Part shown: piece after piece, positions 18,462 through 26,428 of the stretch
How positions within the stretch are numbered: position 1 is the stretch's first letter
Layout of the letters: every line of letters starts with the position of its first letter
Assembly: GCF_902364365.1 (NCBI RefSeq)
Contig: NZ_CABJDN010000008.1
Location: 50,532-114,531 of the forward strand
Direction: 5' to 3'
Length of the DNA: 64,000 bases
DNA from: Bacteroides intestinalis
Lineage (GTDB): Bacteria > Bacteroidota > Bacteroidia > Bacteroidales > Bacteroidaceae
Program-made: the position numbers and the translations under genes
The notes under the pieces: generated by a model
What the model was told of the DNA's origin: nothing
Seen by the model: the letters and a program-made list of their open reading frames with translations, nothing else
The model's database searches: none

Positions 18462-19406
18462 TTAATTTCTATAACGATATTCCTTAAAATATTCCACTAT
18501 CTTCTGCAAACCATCTCCCAATTCAATTGTTGGCTGCCAATTCAGTTTCTTTTTTGCCAGCGTAATATCTGGTTGGCGCTGTTTCGGATCATCATGTGGA
18601 AGCGGCTTAAATACCAACCTCGATTTAGATCCTGTTAATTGGATGACTTTTTCAGCTAGTTCAAGAATGGAAAATTCATTCGGATTTCCAAGGTTTACCG
18701 GGCCAATAAATTCATCCTCCGTATCCATCATTCGCACCATTCCTTCTATCAGGTCATCAATATACTGAAAGCTTCGAGTCTGATCCCCTGTCCCATAGAT
18801 TGTTATATCATGGTTTTGCAGTGCCTGAACAACAAAGTTAGAAACTACTCTACCATCATTCGGCAACATCCGTGGACCATACGTGTTAAAGATACGAATT
18901 ATTTTAATACGAATATTGTTTTGACGATGATAATCCATAAACAAAGTCTCAGAACAACGTTTTCCTTCATCATAACAAGATCTGATGCCAATCGGATTCA
19001 CATTTCCCCAATAACTTTCTACCTGAGGATGTACTACCGGATCACCATATACTTCACTTGTTGAAGCTTGTAAAATCTTAGCATTTGTCTTCTTCGCCAA
19101 TCCCAACATATTAATAGCTCCCAATACGGAAGTCTTAATCGTTTTGATCGCGTCATATTGGTAATGTATCGGTGATGCAGGACAAGCTAAATTGTAAATT
19201 TCATCAAGACCTTCAACAAGATAGGGAAATTCCACATCATGATTCACAAACTCAAAATGAGAATTGTTCTTCAGATGCTCTATATTCGCTTCTACACCGG
19301 TAAATAAGTTATCCAGACATATGACATGATGCCCTTCATTTATTAACCTTGTGCATAAGTGCGACCCTATAAACCCGGCACCTCCGCTAACCAATATTTT
19401 TTTCAT
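18462..19406 (-). CDS. UDP-glucuronic acid decarboxylase (UDP-xylose synthase), NAD-dependent SDR
   Basis: 314 residues. The Rossmann motif [10 protein letters not shown] is at the N-terminus, the catalytic Tyr-Lys pair is Y145/K149 in SCYDEGKR, and the stretch [20 protein letters not shown] is typical of UXS enzymes. It converts UDP-glucuronate to UDP-xylose for surface polysaccharide synthesis. No polysaccharide cluster flanks it here, so it may serve several pathways. It has its own promoter upstream. Confidence 0.92.
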   Translation of the reverse strand: MKKILVSGGAGFIGSHLCTRLINEGHHVICLDNLFTGVEANIEHLKNNSHFEFVNHDVEFPYLVEGLDEIYNLACPASPIHYQYDAIKTIKTSVLGAINMLGLAKKTNAKILQASTSEVYGDPVVHPQVESYWGNVNPIGIRSCYDEGKRCSETLFMDYHRQNNIRIKIIRIFNTYGPRMLPNDGRVVSNFVVQALQNHDITIYGTGDQTRSFQYIDDLIEGMVRMMDTEDEFIGPVNLGNPNEFSILELAEKVIQLTGSKSRLVFKPLPHDDPKQRQPDITLAKKKLNWQPTIELGDGLQKIVEYFKEYRYRN

Positions 19407-19462
19407 GTAAGAATTTTATAATGTCCGAAGACACATGTAACCTGTTCGTTTGTTTATGTTGG

Positions 19463-19494
19463 CAAAATTAGGAGATTTGGTTAACTTATGCAAG
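19463..19494 (-). promoter_or_regulatory. Promoter for the UDP-glucuronate decarboxylase
   Basis: Minus strand: -7 TAATTTTG at 19470-19463 and a TTG-containing -33 about 20 bp further upstream. A 50-nt leader precedes the ATG at 19406. Confidence 0.6.
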
Positions 19495-19548
19495 TTTGTA
19501 ACAGGATATTTCACTTGTTAAGGATAACAAAAGAACATAATAGAAACA

Positions 19549-19571
19549 AAAATGCCCATTTTGGGCATTTT
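19549..19571. terminator. Terminator of the GNAT-IbrA-IbrB operon
   Basis: The arms AAAATGCCCA (19549-19558) and TGGGCATTTT (19562-19571) surround a 3-nt loop. The stem overlaps the stop codon of the ParB-like gene, so transcription would stop right at the end of the operon. Confidence 0.85.
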
Positions 19572-20103
19572 ATTCTTCGGGAACCGGTGTTTCCACCGGG
19601 TTAGGAATACTAAAACTTTTGTCCGAAAACAAATCCGCCAAACCGGAAATCTGCTTCAAACGGAGTAATTCATCCCGATCCATGCCAATATTTTTCATAA
19701 TCCATTGATCGGACATGCCTGCTTTATCCAGCTCAGCCACAATGTGGCACATCAACTCTATATTATGCGAACCGCGCGCACGGTTATGCCGAATGGTAGA
19801 CGCCATGCGGTTAGAGAGTTCTTTATCAATCACCACTACAGGCAGCAAACCATTTTCCCGTTGATAAATACGTTTGGAACTTCTCAATACGCTATAACGA
19901 TGATATCCGTCAACCAATATATAACGGTCATTTTCATTATCGTAGTAACATACACAAGGCATCGTAAAACCATCTTCCCAAATAGAAAGCTCCAATAGTT
20001 TCATTTCAGGAGGCGCCACGATGTTGGGATTATAATCATTCGCCACTATTTTTTCCAAAGGTACAGCTTTCACAGCATATACCGGACTTTGATCTACACT
20101 CAT
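19570..20103 (-). CDS. ParB/Srx-fold protein, IbrB-like
   Basis: 177 residues. An N-terminal ParB-like fold carries the signature ILVDGYHRYSVLR (about residues 60-72), preceded by VPLEKIVANDYNPN, and is followed by a short helical region with an HTH-like segment (DQWIMKNIGMDRDELLRLKQISG). The ATG overlaps the upstream PAPS-reductase-like gene by 4 bp, so translation is probably coupled. The same pair, IbrA plus IbrB, is known from E. coli phage-derived loci, where it regulates Ig-binding protein genes; the chemistry is unknown. ParB/Srx folds can bind or hydrolyse nucleotides. Confidence 0.8.
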   Translation of the reverse strand: MSVDQSPVYAVKAVPLEKIVANDYNPNIVAPPEMKLLELSIWEDGFTMPCVCYYDNENDRYILVDGYHRYSVLRSSKRIYQRENGLLPVVVIDKELSNRMASTIRHNRARGSHNIELMCHIVAELDKAGMSDQWIMKNIGMDRDELLRLKQISGLADLFSDKSFSIPNPVETPVPEE

Positions 20104-21392
20104 AACATCATATTTTTGAATTGTTCCATTATTTTATCTCGTTTGTATGCTTCTTCTTTGTTTAAGGCAAACCCCATATACTTGCAGGCATGATCGTTTT
20201 TCAGGATACAGACACACATTCTCTTATAAGTTGGAATCTCACGAAATTCAGAAATTTCAATATCGTCCAAATAGTCCATCTTCACAGGTTTCTTATGTGT
20301 CTTGTAATTAGTAGTATTCACTACTTCCAGCGACACACCGGCATCCCTGAGCTTTTGAATGGTCTCTTCACTAAGGCATCCGCCTTTCGTACGCCAGAAT
20401 TCAATGCTAACGGTCAATTTCTTCAAGTAATTACGTCGGGTACTCTCAGGCAATGTAGAAAGCAGGAACTGCATAAATTCTTTCCAGGTATACCCTTTCG
20501 GCAAGCGAACGGTTTGCCATCCCATAGCATGTGTTCCGCCATAAATTCCAGTAAAGTTCACCCCGTTCACACGCCCCACCATCTTACCCCAGGTAGTAGG
20601 ATCAATCACTTTATAAAGCCGGAGACTTTCCTGAGCTTCACATAGAAATGGACTTGCTACACGTTGACGTTCAATGTTAACGCCAGCTTTATAATATAAA
20701 TCATATAAATGATTATAATCCCATCCGAATTTTCCATTAGCTACCCAGATATCCGTCGTTTTCCAATCGAATATAGGATATGCATTGAAAATATCGTTTC
20801 CTATCTTAGAAGTCCAACGATAGCTGTGATACATTTGATATTTCCGCGCAAGATGAATACTGCGCCAGCGATTGAAGCTCTCCTGTGTACGAATCCCGAT
20901 TAGAAAACAAGAACGAACCGCATCTCTTTTTTCATGCAACCACTTGGCAAAGTGCATTTGGAATTCATAGTCCCACATTGCATCGGTATAAAAGGGAAAG
21001 CTCTTTACGTCCATACTTCCCTTTGGCATCTGCCGCACCCATATCTCTTCCATCTCCGGATCCCAGGGACGCCAGTAATTCTGATACATAGAGGTACAAG
21101 TGGTGACTTTAAAAGGCACACATACCCGATAGACTTCCAAAATATCCTTGTTTGCTTCCAGAATACGATCTACATAATCAATTGTCATGCTATACTGGAT
21201 TTCATAATCCATATGGTAAACACAAAGTTTCCGCTTGAGATTATTACGCCGGATATAGTCGATACACAAGTTCAGTAATACACCACTATCTTTCCCTCCG
21301 GAAAAAGACACGCAGATGTTATCAAACTCCTTAAATATAATATGTAGCCGTTCTTGTGCTAATTCATATACATTCTTCTGAGCCTCCTCCAT
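20100..21392 (-). CDS. PAPS-reductase-like PP-loop ATPase with DUF3440, IbrA-like
   Basis: 430 residues. The PP-loop motif SFSGGKDSGVLLNL near residue 29 places it in the PAPS-reductase/ATP-pyrophosphatase superfamily. A DUF3440-type region follows (WRPWDPEMEEIWVRQMPKG; FLIGIRTQESFNRWRSI; YGGTHAMGWQTVRLPKGYTWKEF). A sulphate-assimilation enzyme is unlikely: the length, fused DUF3440 and ParB partner match IbrA. PP-loop enzymes adenylate substrates and often insert sulphur (for example DndC in DNA phosphorothioation), so a nucleic-acid or nucleotide modification is conceivable but unproven. It is the middle gene of a tight three-gene operon. Confidence 0.85.
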   Translation of the reverse strand: MEEAQKNVYELAQERLHIIFKEFDNICVSFSGGKDSGVLLNLCIDYIRRNNLKRKLCVYHMDYEIQYSMTIDYVDRILEANKDILEVYRVCVPFKVTTCTSMYQNYWRPWDPEMEEIWVRQMPKGSMDVKSFPFYTDAMWDYEFQMHFAKWLHEKRDAVRSCFLIGIRTQESFNRWRSIHLARKYQMYHSYRWTSKIGNDIFNAYPIFDWKTTDIWVANGKFGWDYNHLYDLYYKAGVNIERQRVASPFLCEAQESLRLYKVIDPTTWGKMVGRVNGVNFTGIYGGTHAMGWQTVRLPKGYTWKEFMQFLLSTLPESTRRNYLKKLTVSIEFWRTKGGCLSEETIQKLRDAGVSLEVVNTTNYKTHKKPVKMDYLDDIEISEFREIPTYKRMCVCILKNDHACKYMGFALNKEEAYKRDKIMEQFKNMML

Positions 21393-21394
21393 TT

Positions 21395-21790
21395 TTAATT
21401 CTCCTTATTCATTTTCACATAGCGCTTCCACTCTTTATCTACTGAGAAGCCTAATTCCTTAAATATGTCCTGATGCTCTACAAATGTAATTGAACTCAAT
21501 TGTTTATCTTCATCCATTTTGGCTATGATCTTTTCCAAAAGAGCTTTTAATACTTCTGCATTATTATTCCTTATATAATAGTTATTAATAACTGCTTCCC
21601 GTTTTTTATATTCCAGCGGTATAAAACCTACAACTTCTTTTCCATCCACTGCAACAAACCACACAAAACTTTCCGACGTACGGAAAGGATAATTATAGTT
21701 CTGTTTTAAGACTTCCGGATTCATTACTAAAGGAGCTACAAGTTGATACAACCGTTTCTCCGTACCTTGTAATTCTATTATTTGTGTCAT
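21395..21790 (-). CDS. GNAT-fold acetyltransferase-like small protein
   Basis: 131 residues with a GNAT-like order: ESFVWFVAVDGKEVVGFIPLEYKKREAVIN (beta 2-4 region), then NAEVLKALLEKIIAK (helix) and EHQDIFKELGFSVDKEWKRYVKM (the C-terminal F-x-x-x-G-F motif of the fold). A clear acetyl-CoA pyrophosphate loop (Q/R-x-x-G-x-G/A) is not visible, so catalysis is doubtful. It is the first gene of the operon with the IbrA/IbrB-like genes, 2 bp before the PP-loop gene. Confidence 0.7.
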   Translation of the reverse strand: MTQIIELQGTEKRLYQLVAPLVMNPEVLKQNYNYPFRTSESFVWFVAVDGKEVVGFIPLEYKKREAVINNYYIRNNNAEVLKALLEKIIAKMDEDKQLSSITFVEHQDIFKELGFSVDKEWKRYVKMNKEN

Positions 21791-21845
21791 AGCTATCTGT
21801 TATTTATTATGGTTTGAGTTTAATTCCCACATAAAATAGTGCAGA

Positions 21846-21877
21846 CAAAATTAAATAAAAAAAGAATAGAGACAATA
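21846..21877 (-). promoter_or_regulatory. Promoter for the GNAT-IbrA-IbrB operon
   Basis: Minus strand: -7 TAATTTTG at 21853-21846 and a TTG element about 19 bp upstream. The predicted start is about 50 nt before the ATG at 21790. Confidence 0.6.
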
Positions 21878-22229
21878 AAGAATCAGGAAAATTAATAAAA
21901 TTATATTTATTAAACACTTAATCTTAAACTACAGTATATTTCCATAAAATTACTTATTGAATTGCATGCCAAGGTAGTTACCGCAGATTGACACACTGTC
22001 GGACACTGCAATATATCAACAAAAGAAAATTAATAAAATATCCAATCTGTCCAAACTTTATTGACCAGTTCTTATTTAGTAAATACATATCTCAACATTA
22101 AACAAATTGGGCTTTAAAAACAAGATTTCTATTTCGAAAAACTAATATTTCATTTAAAACGGTACGGTTATGAACTACAACAAGAACAGAATCATATTAT
22201 ATATTATTTACAAACAACATATGGTTAAA

Positions 22230-22330
22230 GAAAAGTAGTACACTGAACCTAATTCAGTCGTATAGTGAATGCCATTCAGTCGTATACTGAATAGGGCTCT
22301 GTCGTATACTGAATAGCATCTGCCATATCA
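22230..22330. repeat. 22-bp-phased dyad array upstream of the fimbrial operon
   Basis: Units start at 22230 (degenerate), 22252, 22274 and 22296, exactly 22 bp apart, each with the core AGTCGTATACTGAA or a close variant. Inside a unit ATTCAGT and ACTGAAT form 7-bp inverted arms around a 5-bp centre. A decayed fifth unit (TCTGCCATATC) follows. No ORF covers it. The periodicity and dyad plan resemble the arrays at 10.7 and 32.7 kb, although the sequence differs. Confidence 0.8.
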
Positions 22331-22853
22331 AATTAATAATCAAGGAGTTACAAAACGCCCTACTACAATTGATAAATATCAACAAATTATCAAAATATCA
22401 TTGTGCTTATGGGGGTAATCAGGTAAAGTGATTAAATAATGCTATCTAAAGTCTCCTCTTCCCCGGAAGAGGGGAATTGAGATACTCTATTTATTCAGAT
22501 TGGAATACCCATTTCCCTCATAACCCTATGCTATAAGTTAGCTTTCATCTCCTAATCCACAAACTTTTCAAGCAACACTTATTTTATGATATTACAGTAT
22601 TAGGCAGGCATAATATTTACTTGCCTCAATATCTTCAAAAGAAGATTAACTCATCTGGCACAATTAACAAAAGTTGTAACTAATACAATATTGGATAAAA
22701 TTCATAAAAAGATCCCCTTTTTGATTATTTCCAATAGAAAATAGTAACTACATTCAAAACTTTCCTATGCAACCATTGTTGTAATGCTCCCAACTGGACG
22801 TACGTAAACAACAAAGTATTGGGAATATTTATAAACAGTTATTATTTGAAGAC

Positions 22854-24059
22854 ATGAAAATTAAACAGTTATTATTGGCAGGAGTAGCAAGTATGCTATT
22901 ATTCTCTTGCAGTGACAAAGAAGATGATATCGCCATTTCACAGAATGAAATAAAATCCCTTTCAGTATCACTTGGTGGAATAGAAACAAGGGCTTCTTCC
23001 CCATCAGATATCATCATAGCAAATGCACCAAATGTAAACAGTGTATTAATCAATCTGACTGACGCCAGTGGTAAGATCATCACTTCCAAGTCAGTTACTA
23101 AAGATGCAGTTCTCAACTCAGACTGGAATAAACTGACTGATCCGGCTAAAGGATTGAAGTTTATCAATATCCCCCAGTCAGTCTCTAAAGTGTATGTTTA
23201 CGGAAATCCGGGAAACGCCGTAAATAACAATGTGATAAATACCAAACTGGCAGATCAGCAAGGTAGTGGAGTACTATATTATGGTATGGACGATGATTTG
23301 ACACCGATTCAAAATGAACCAATCGATCCTACTCCAACCGCAGGAAAGACCTATACTGCACAAATTACGATAGCCCCTATTGTTGCCCGCCTGCAAATCA
23401 CAAAGATTTCATTTAAGAATGCCGGCAGTTTCGATTTTACCCGAAACATTGATGGAACAGACAAAAAAGCAACGATCACCTGGACAGGTTTCTCAGGAAA
23501 TGTAAAAGGTATATATATGAATAACTTCTACAACACCTATAACCTTCCGGGAACAATGGATAATCTGCTCTTGAATTCTACGTTTGAGAAACACATCCAA
23601 AATGGAATGTGGACCTTCGACACCAATCCTATTATAGATGCAGCATCATTCGCCAGTTACAATATTTATAATGCAGATGGTACTTATGGTAATTTACCAT
23701 TAGATCTGGCAGGCAAATGTTACGGCTTTAATTTCTTCCCGGGTACAGCTATGCCACAGCTTCATATAGATCTTTCTGATTTAAATATCACCGATTTTAA
23801 ATCAAGCGATACTGAAGTGTTTAACCCCGGATTAGCAAGCAGCGTCCGCTTTGCCAACCTGACAAAGTATTATAAAGAGGTAAATACGGAAATGACTGCC
23901 GCAGATTTTAAACCCGGAACAATTTACAACATGGAAATCGAGCTTATACCAATGCTGGATAATGATTTAGGTAATATACAGTATAATGTGTTGGTACATG
24001 TTACAATCGCCCCGTGGAATGAGCAAACAATTACTCCGGGATTCGATCTGGAACAATAA
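22854..24059 (+). CDS. FimA/Mfa1-like major fimbrillin lipoprotein
   Basis: 401 residues. Lipoprotein signal with lipobox LFSC (Cys19), then a serine-rich stretch and IETRASSP, the arginine-containing segment typical of Bacteroidales type V pilins, whose N-terminal strand is removed at an Arg by a gingipain-like protease. The N-domain (LSVSLGG...VNSVLINLTDASGKII) and the C-terminal strand ending TIAPWNEQTITPGFDL match the FimA/Mfa fold, with pili built by donor-strand exchange. First gene of the operon and the best candidate for the shaft subunit. Confidence 0.8.
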   Translation: MKIKQLLLAGVASMLLFSCSDKEDDIAISQNEIKSLSVSLGGIETRASSPSDIIIANAPNVNSVLINLTDASGKIITSKSVTKDAVLNSDWNKLTDPAKGLKFINIPQSVSKVYVYGNPGNAVNNNVINTKLADQQGSGVLYYGMDDDLTPIQNEPIDPTPTAGKTYTAQITIAPIVARLQITKISFKNAGSFDFTRNIDGTDKKATITWTGFSGNVKGIYMNNFYNTYNLPGTMDNLLLNSTFEKHIQNGMWTFDTNPIIDAASFASYNIYNADGTYGNLPLDLAGKCYGFNFFPGTAMPQLHIDLSDLNITDFKSSDTEVFNPGLASSVRFANLTKYYKEVNTEMTAADFKPGTIYNMEIELIPMLDNDLGNIQYNVLVHVTIAPWNEQTITPGFDLEQ

Positions 24060-24086
24060 GCCTCATCATTAATCTGAATAAAGAAC

Positions 24087-24959
24087 ATGAGAAAGGACAT
24101 AATTCTATACATCTTGTTACTGGCAACAGTAACAGGATGCATAAAAGAAGATCTGGACGATTGTGAGACAACTCTATACTTCAGCTACCTGGGTGATGGT
24201 ATAAAGGAAATCTTTCCGCAAAAAATAGATAAGGTAGATATGTATGTATACAATCAGGATAATGTGTGCATACAAAAAGCAGTACTTAACAAAAACGAAC
24301 TGAACCGCCAACGCGGCACTACCTTAAACTTGCCAAGTGGGCAATATCACATAGTATGTTGGGGAAATTCACTCAACGACACGAGAATAAATGATGGTTC
24401 CACCCTACAAAACAGTATAGTCGGGGCACCTCATTATTTCACAAAAGAATTGATATCAACCAATGACAGCCTGTATTTTGGAGAAAGAAAAATAACAATC
24501 GCCAATGAAGGATATAAAACTGATACTGTTTTCTTCGGTAGTGCACATATAAAGATGCAGATAGAACTGGAAGGATTAGAAGTCAGTAATACCCGTGAGA
24601 CGACTTTACCCATCAGAATGGAAATGGGTAACTTAAGTTCAACAGTGGATTTCACCAAAACGTTTTCCAACGAACATATCTCTTATTTCCCGTTGATTAA
24701 CTTCGATTCAAACACACAAAAGTTTGGAGCTAAGTTCAACGTACTACGATTTAATAATGATAATGAAGTATTTCTCCGATTGAAAGATAACCAAACCGAT
24801 AAGGAACTATACACCATGCAATTGAAGGACTTCATGAAAGACAATAATATTACTGTAGATGGTATCAATGAAGCTACAGTGGGTATCCGCATCCGTTTTA
24901 ATGGAACCTCCATCACAGTAAAACCCTGGGACGAAGAAGTGATCAGACCGGGGCTATAA
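24087..24959 (+). CDS. FimB/Mfa2-like fimbrial anchor lipoprotein
   Basis: 290 residues. Lipobox TGC at Cys18, then EDLDDCETTLYFSYLGDG and KVDMYVYNQDNVC, the standard opening of the FimB/Mfa2 family (Cys-rich start, then V-D-M/L-Y-V-Y/F). The middle QYHIVCWGNSLND is also diagnostic. It ends TVKPWDEEVIRPGL. In P. gingivalis, Mfa2/FimB anchors the pilus and limits its length. There is no Arg-processing site near the N-terminus, consistent with a permanently lipid-anchored base. It lies 27 bp after the shaft gene. Confidence 0.85.
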   Translation: MRKDIILYILLLATVTGCIKEDLDDCETTLYFSYLGDGIKEIFPQKIDKVDMYVYNQDNVCIQKAVLNKNELNRQRGTTLNLPSGQYHIVCWGNSLNDTRINDGSTLQNSIVGAPHYFTKELISTNDSLYFGERKITIANEGYKTDTVFFGSAHIKMQIELEGLEVSNTRETTLPIRMEMGNLSSTVDFTKTFSNEHISYFPLINFDSNTQKFGAKFNVLRFNNDNEVFLRLKDNQTDKELYTMQLKDFMKDNNITVDGINEATVGIRIRFNGTSITVKPWDEEVIRPGL

Positions 24960-24971
24960 TCCCCTATATAT

Positions 24972-26420
24972 ATGAAGCTAAAAACAAAATACCGGATATA
25001 TTTGCAACTGTTTGTAATGACATTCTTGCTGTATTCGTGCAGTGAAAATGAGACCTCATTACCAGATACAGGCAACGATCAAGCCCGACTAAGTTTCCTG
25101 ATCAAAACAACTTCAGCAAACGCAGCCTTGATTAATGGAGACGAAGGTAGTTTTTCAAGTCTGGCTCTTTATATATTCAATAAAGCAGACGAGCGCTGTG
25201 AATATTCGGAATTGATTCCGGAATTTACTCCGCAAAAGCTACAAGAGTTTTCACGTTCTACGAATGTGTCCCCACAAACGAAGGTAATTTACGCAATTGC
25301 TAATTACAACGATCCGGATAAAACATTTTCGTCTCCTATCACCACTGAACTTACGTTGCAGCAAATAGAGGGCCTGACTGTATCCGGTACTATTTTTGCT
25401 GATAACAATCTTCTGATGGTCGGGAAGAAAGAAATTGCAATCAATAGTGAATATGTTGTTGCTGAAGTTCCCATGGAGCGACTTGCAGCACGAGTAGATA
25501 TCTATATGTTTAAGAACCGGGAGTTAGAGAAGACAGACGTAGCGGTCACCTCCATCGATTTTATAAACCAAGTACTCAATACCAATTGCAGTTTGGAATC
25601 AACAACTACGCCAACACCTGCAAATTTGCGGAATAGCTCTCAGGAATTTCTTGGAGGGACACCTCTACAGCTCATGCCATCCGATTTATCAGGCATAGTA
25701 CCGGCAAATGCACATGCTTCATTCTATACCTATCGGAATATGGTTCCCGGTGGTATACCGGATGCTAACACTCCTTACCTCCGTATAAAGGCAATTTTTG
25801 ATGGAACAAGTTACACTTACAAAGGGTATTTAACCGACAATGGGCAGACAAACCATAAATACAGCTTGCTACATAATACGGTCTACCGTGTCATAGCCAT
25901 GCTCGACCATCCGGATAACCAGTTAATAGTAAAAACAACTCCTTATCCATGGGATATCACCTATTCTGAAATCGGACAAGCAGTTACAGATGATAATTAT
26001 CAGCTTCAACCCTATAATGGCAATGATACTGGAGCCACAACCGGCATCGTACAATTTCCATATATATCAAATGGAGAAGCTCATAATGAGACCTCTTATG
26101 CCAATTACAGTTTTAGCTTGACAGCCCCTGCCGGCGCTATGTGGACAGCCACTTTAAGCAATGGACTTGATTTTACGTTCAATACCAATGAAGCCATAAA
26201 CGGAGTTCAGGCAGTATCCCAAGGTATATCCCGTAGTGAAGCTTATACTATAAAGATAGGAGCCACTAAACGATGGGCCGGAAATCCCCAAAGTACTTAC
26301 TTCTATATAACTGTAGGAGGTGTCAAACTCAAAATTAATCCGAAGCAAAGCAACGGTACCCGCCAGTTTCCGGGCGACAGTGATACGGATATCTTAATCA
26401 GTCAAACCGAATATAAATAA
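24972..26420 (+). CDS. Fimbrial accessory lipoprotein (Mfa/FimC-E type)
   Basis: 482 residues. The lipobox LYSC gives Cys23. An N-terminal fimbrillin-like domain is visible (ARLSFLIKTTSANAALINGDE; FSSLALYIFNKADERC; TKVIYAIANYNDPDK; VPMERLAARVDIYMF), and a second domain ends with a separate beta module (about residues 350-450, AMWTATLSNGLDFTF) and a tail ISQTEYK. Such multi-domain subunits are minor or tip components in type V pili. It is third in the operon, 12 bp after the anchor gene. Confidence 0.72.
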   Translation: MKLKTKYRIYLQLFVMTFLLYSCSENETSLPDTGNDQARLSFLIKTTSANAALINGDEGSFSSLALYIFNKADERCEYSELIPEFTPQKLQEFSRSTNVSPQTKVIYAIANYNDPDKTFSSPITTELTLQQIEGLTVSGTIFADNNLLMVGKKEIAINSEYVVAEVPMERLAARVDIYMFKNRELEKTDVAVTSIDFINQVLNTNCSLESTTTPTPANLRNSSQEFLGGTPLQLMPSDLSGIVPANAHASFYTYRNMVPGGIPDANTPYLRIKAIFDGTSYTYKGYLTDNGQTNHKYSLLHNTVYRVIAMLDHPDNQLIVKTTPYPWDITYSEIGQAVTDDNYQLQPYNGNDTGATTGIVQFPYISNGEAHNETSYANYSFSLTAPAGAMWTATLSNGLDFTFNTNEAINGVQAVSQGISRSEAYTIKIGATKRWAGNPQSTYFYITVGGVKLKINPKQSNGTRQFPGDSDTDILISQTEYK

Positions 26421-26428
26421 GATGAATT

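Larger units (their letters stand above)
21791..22853. other. Long intergenic region upstream of the fimbrial operon
   Basis: About 1.06 kb without a credible ORF on either strand. It is strongly AT-rich. It contains the divergent operon promoter (21846-21877) and the 22-bp-phased array at 22230-22330. I looked for inverted repeats that could bound an invertible promoter and saw none. No -33/-7 pair for the fimbrial operon stands out; the long leader suggests a regulator-dependent promoter. Confidence 0.6.

Noticed and set aside
20100..21392. PP-loop gene as sulphate-assimilation CysH
   Set aside because: Longer than CysH, carries a DUF3440-type region, paired with a ParB-like gene, no cys genes nearby.
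21791..22853. Invertible promoter upstream of the fimbrial operon
   Set aside because: I found no pair of inverted repeats flanking a promoter and no invertase gene nearby.
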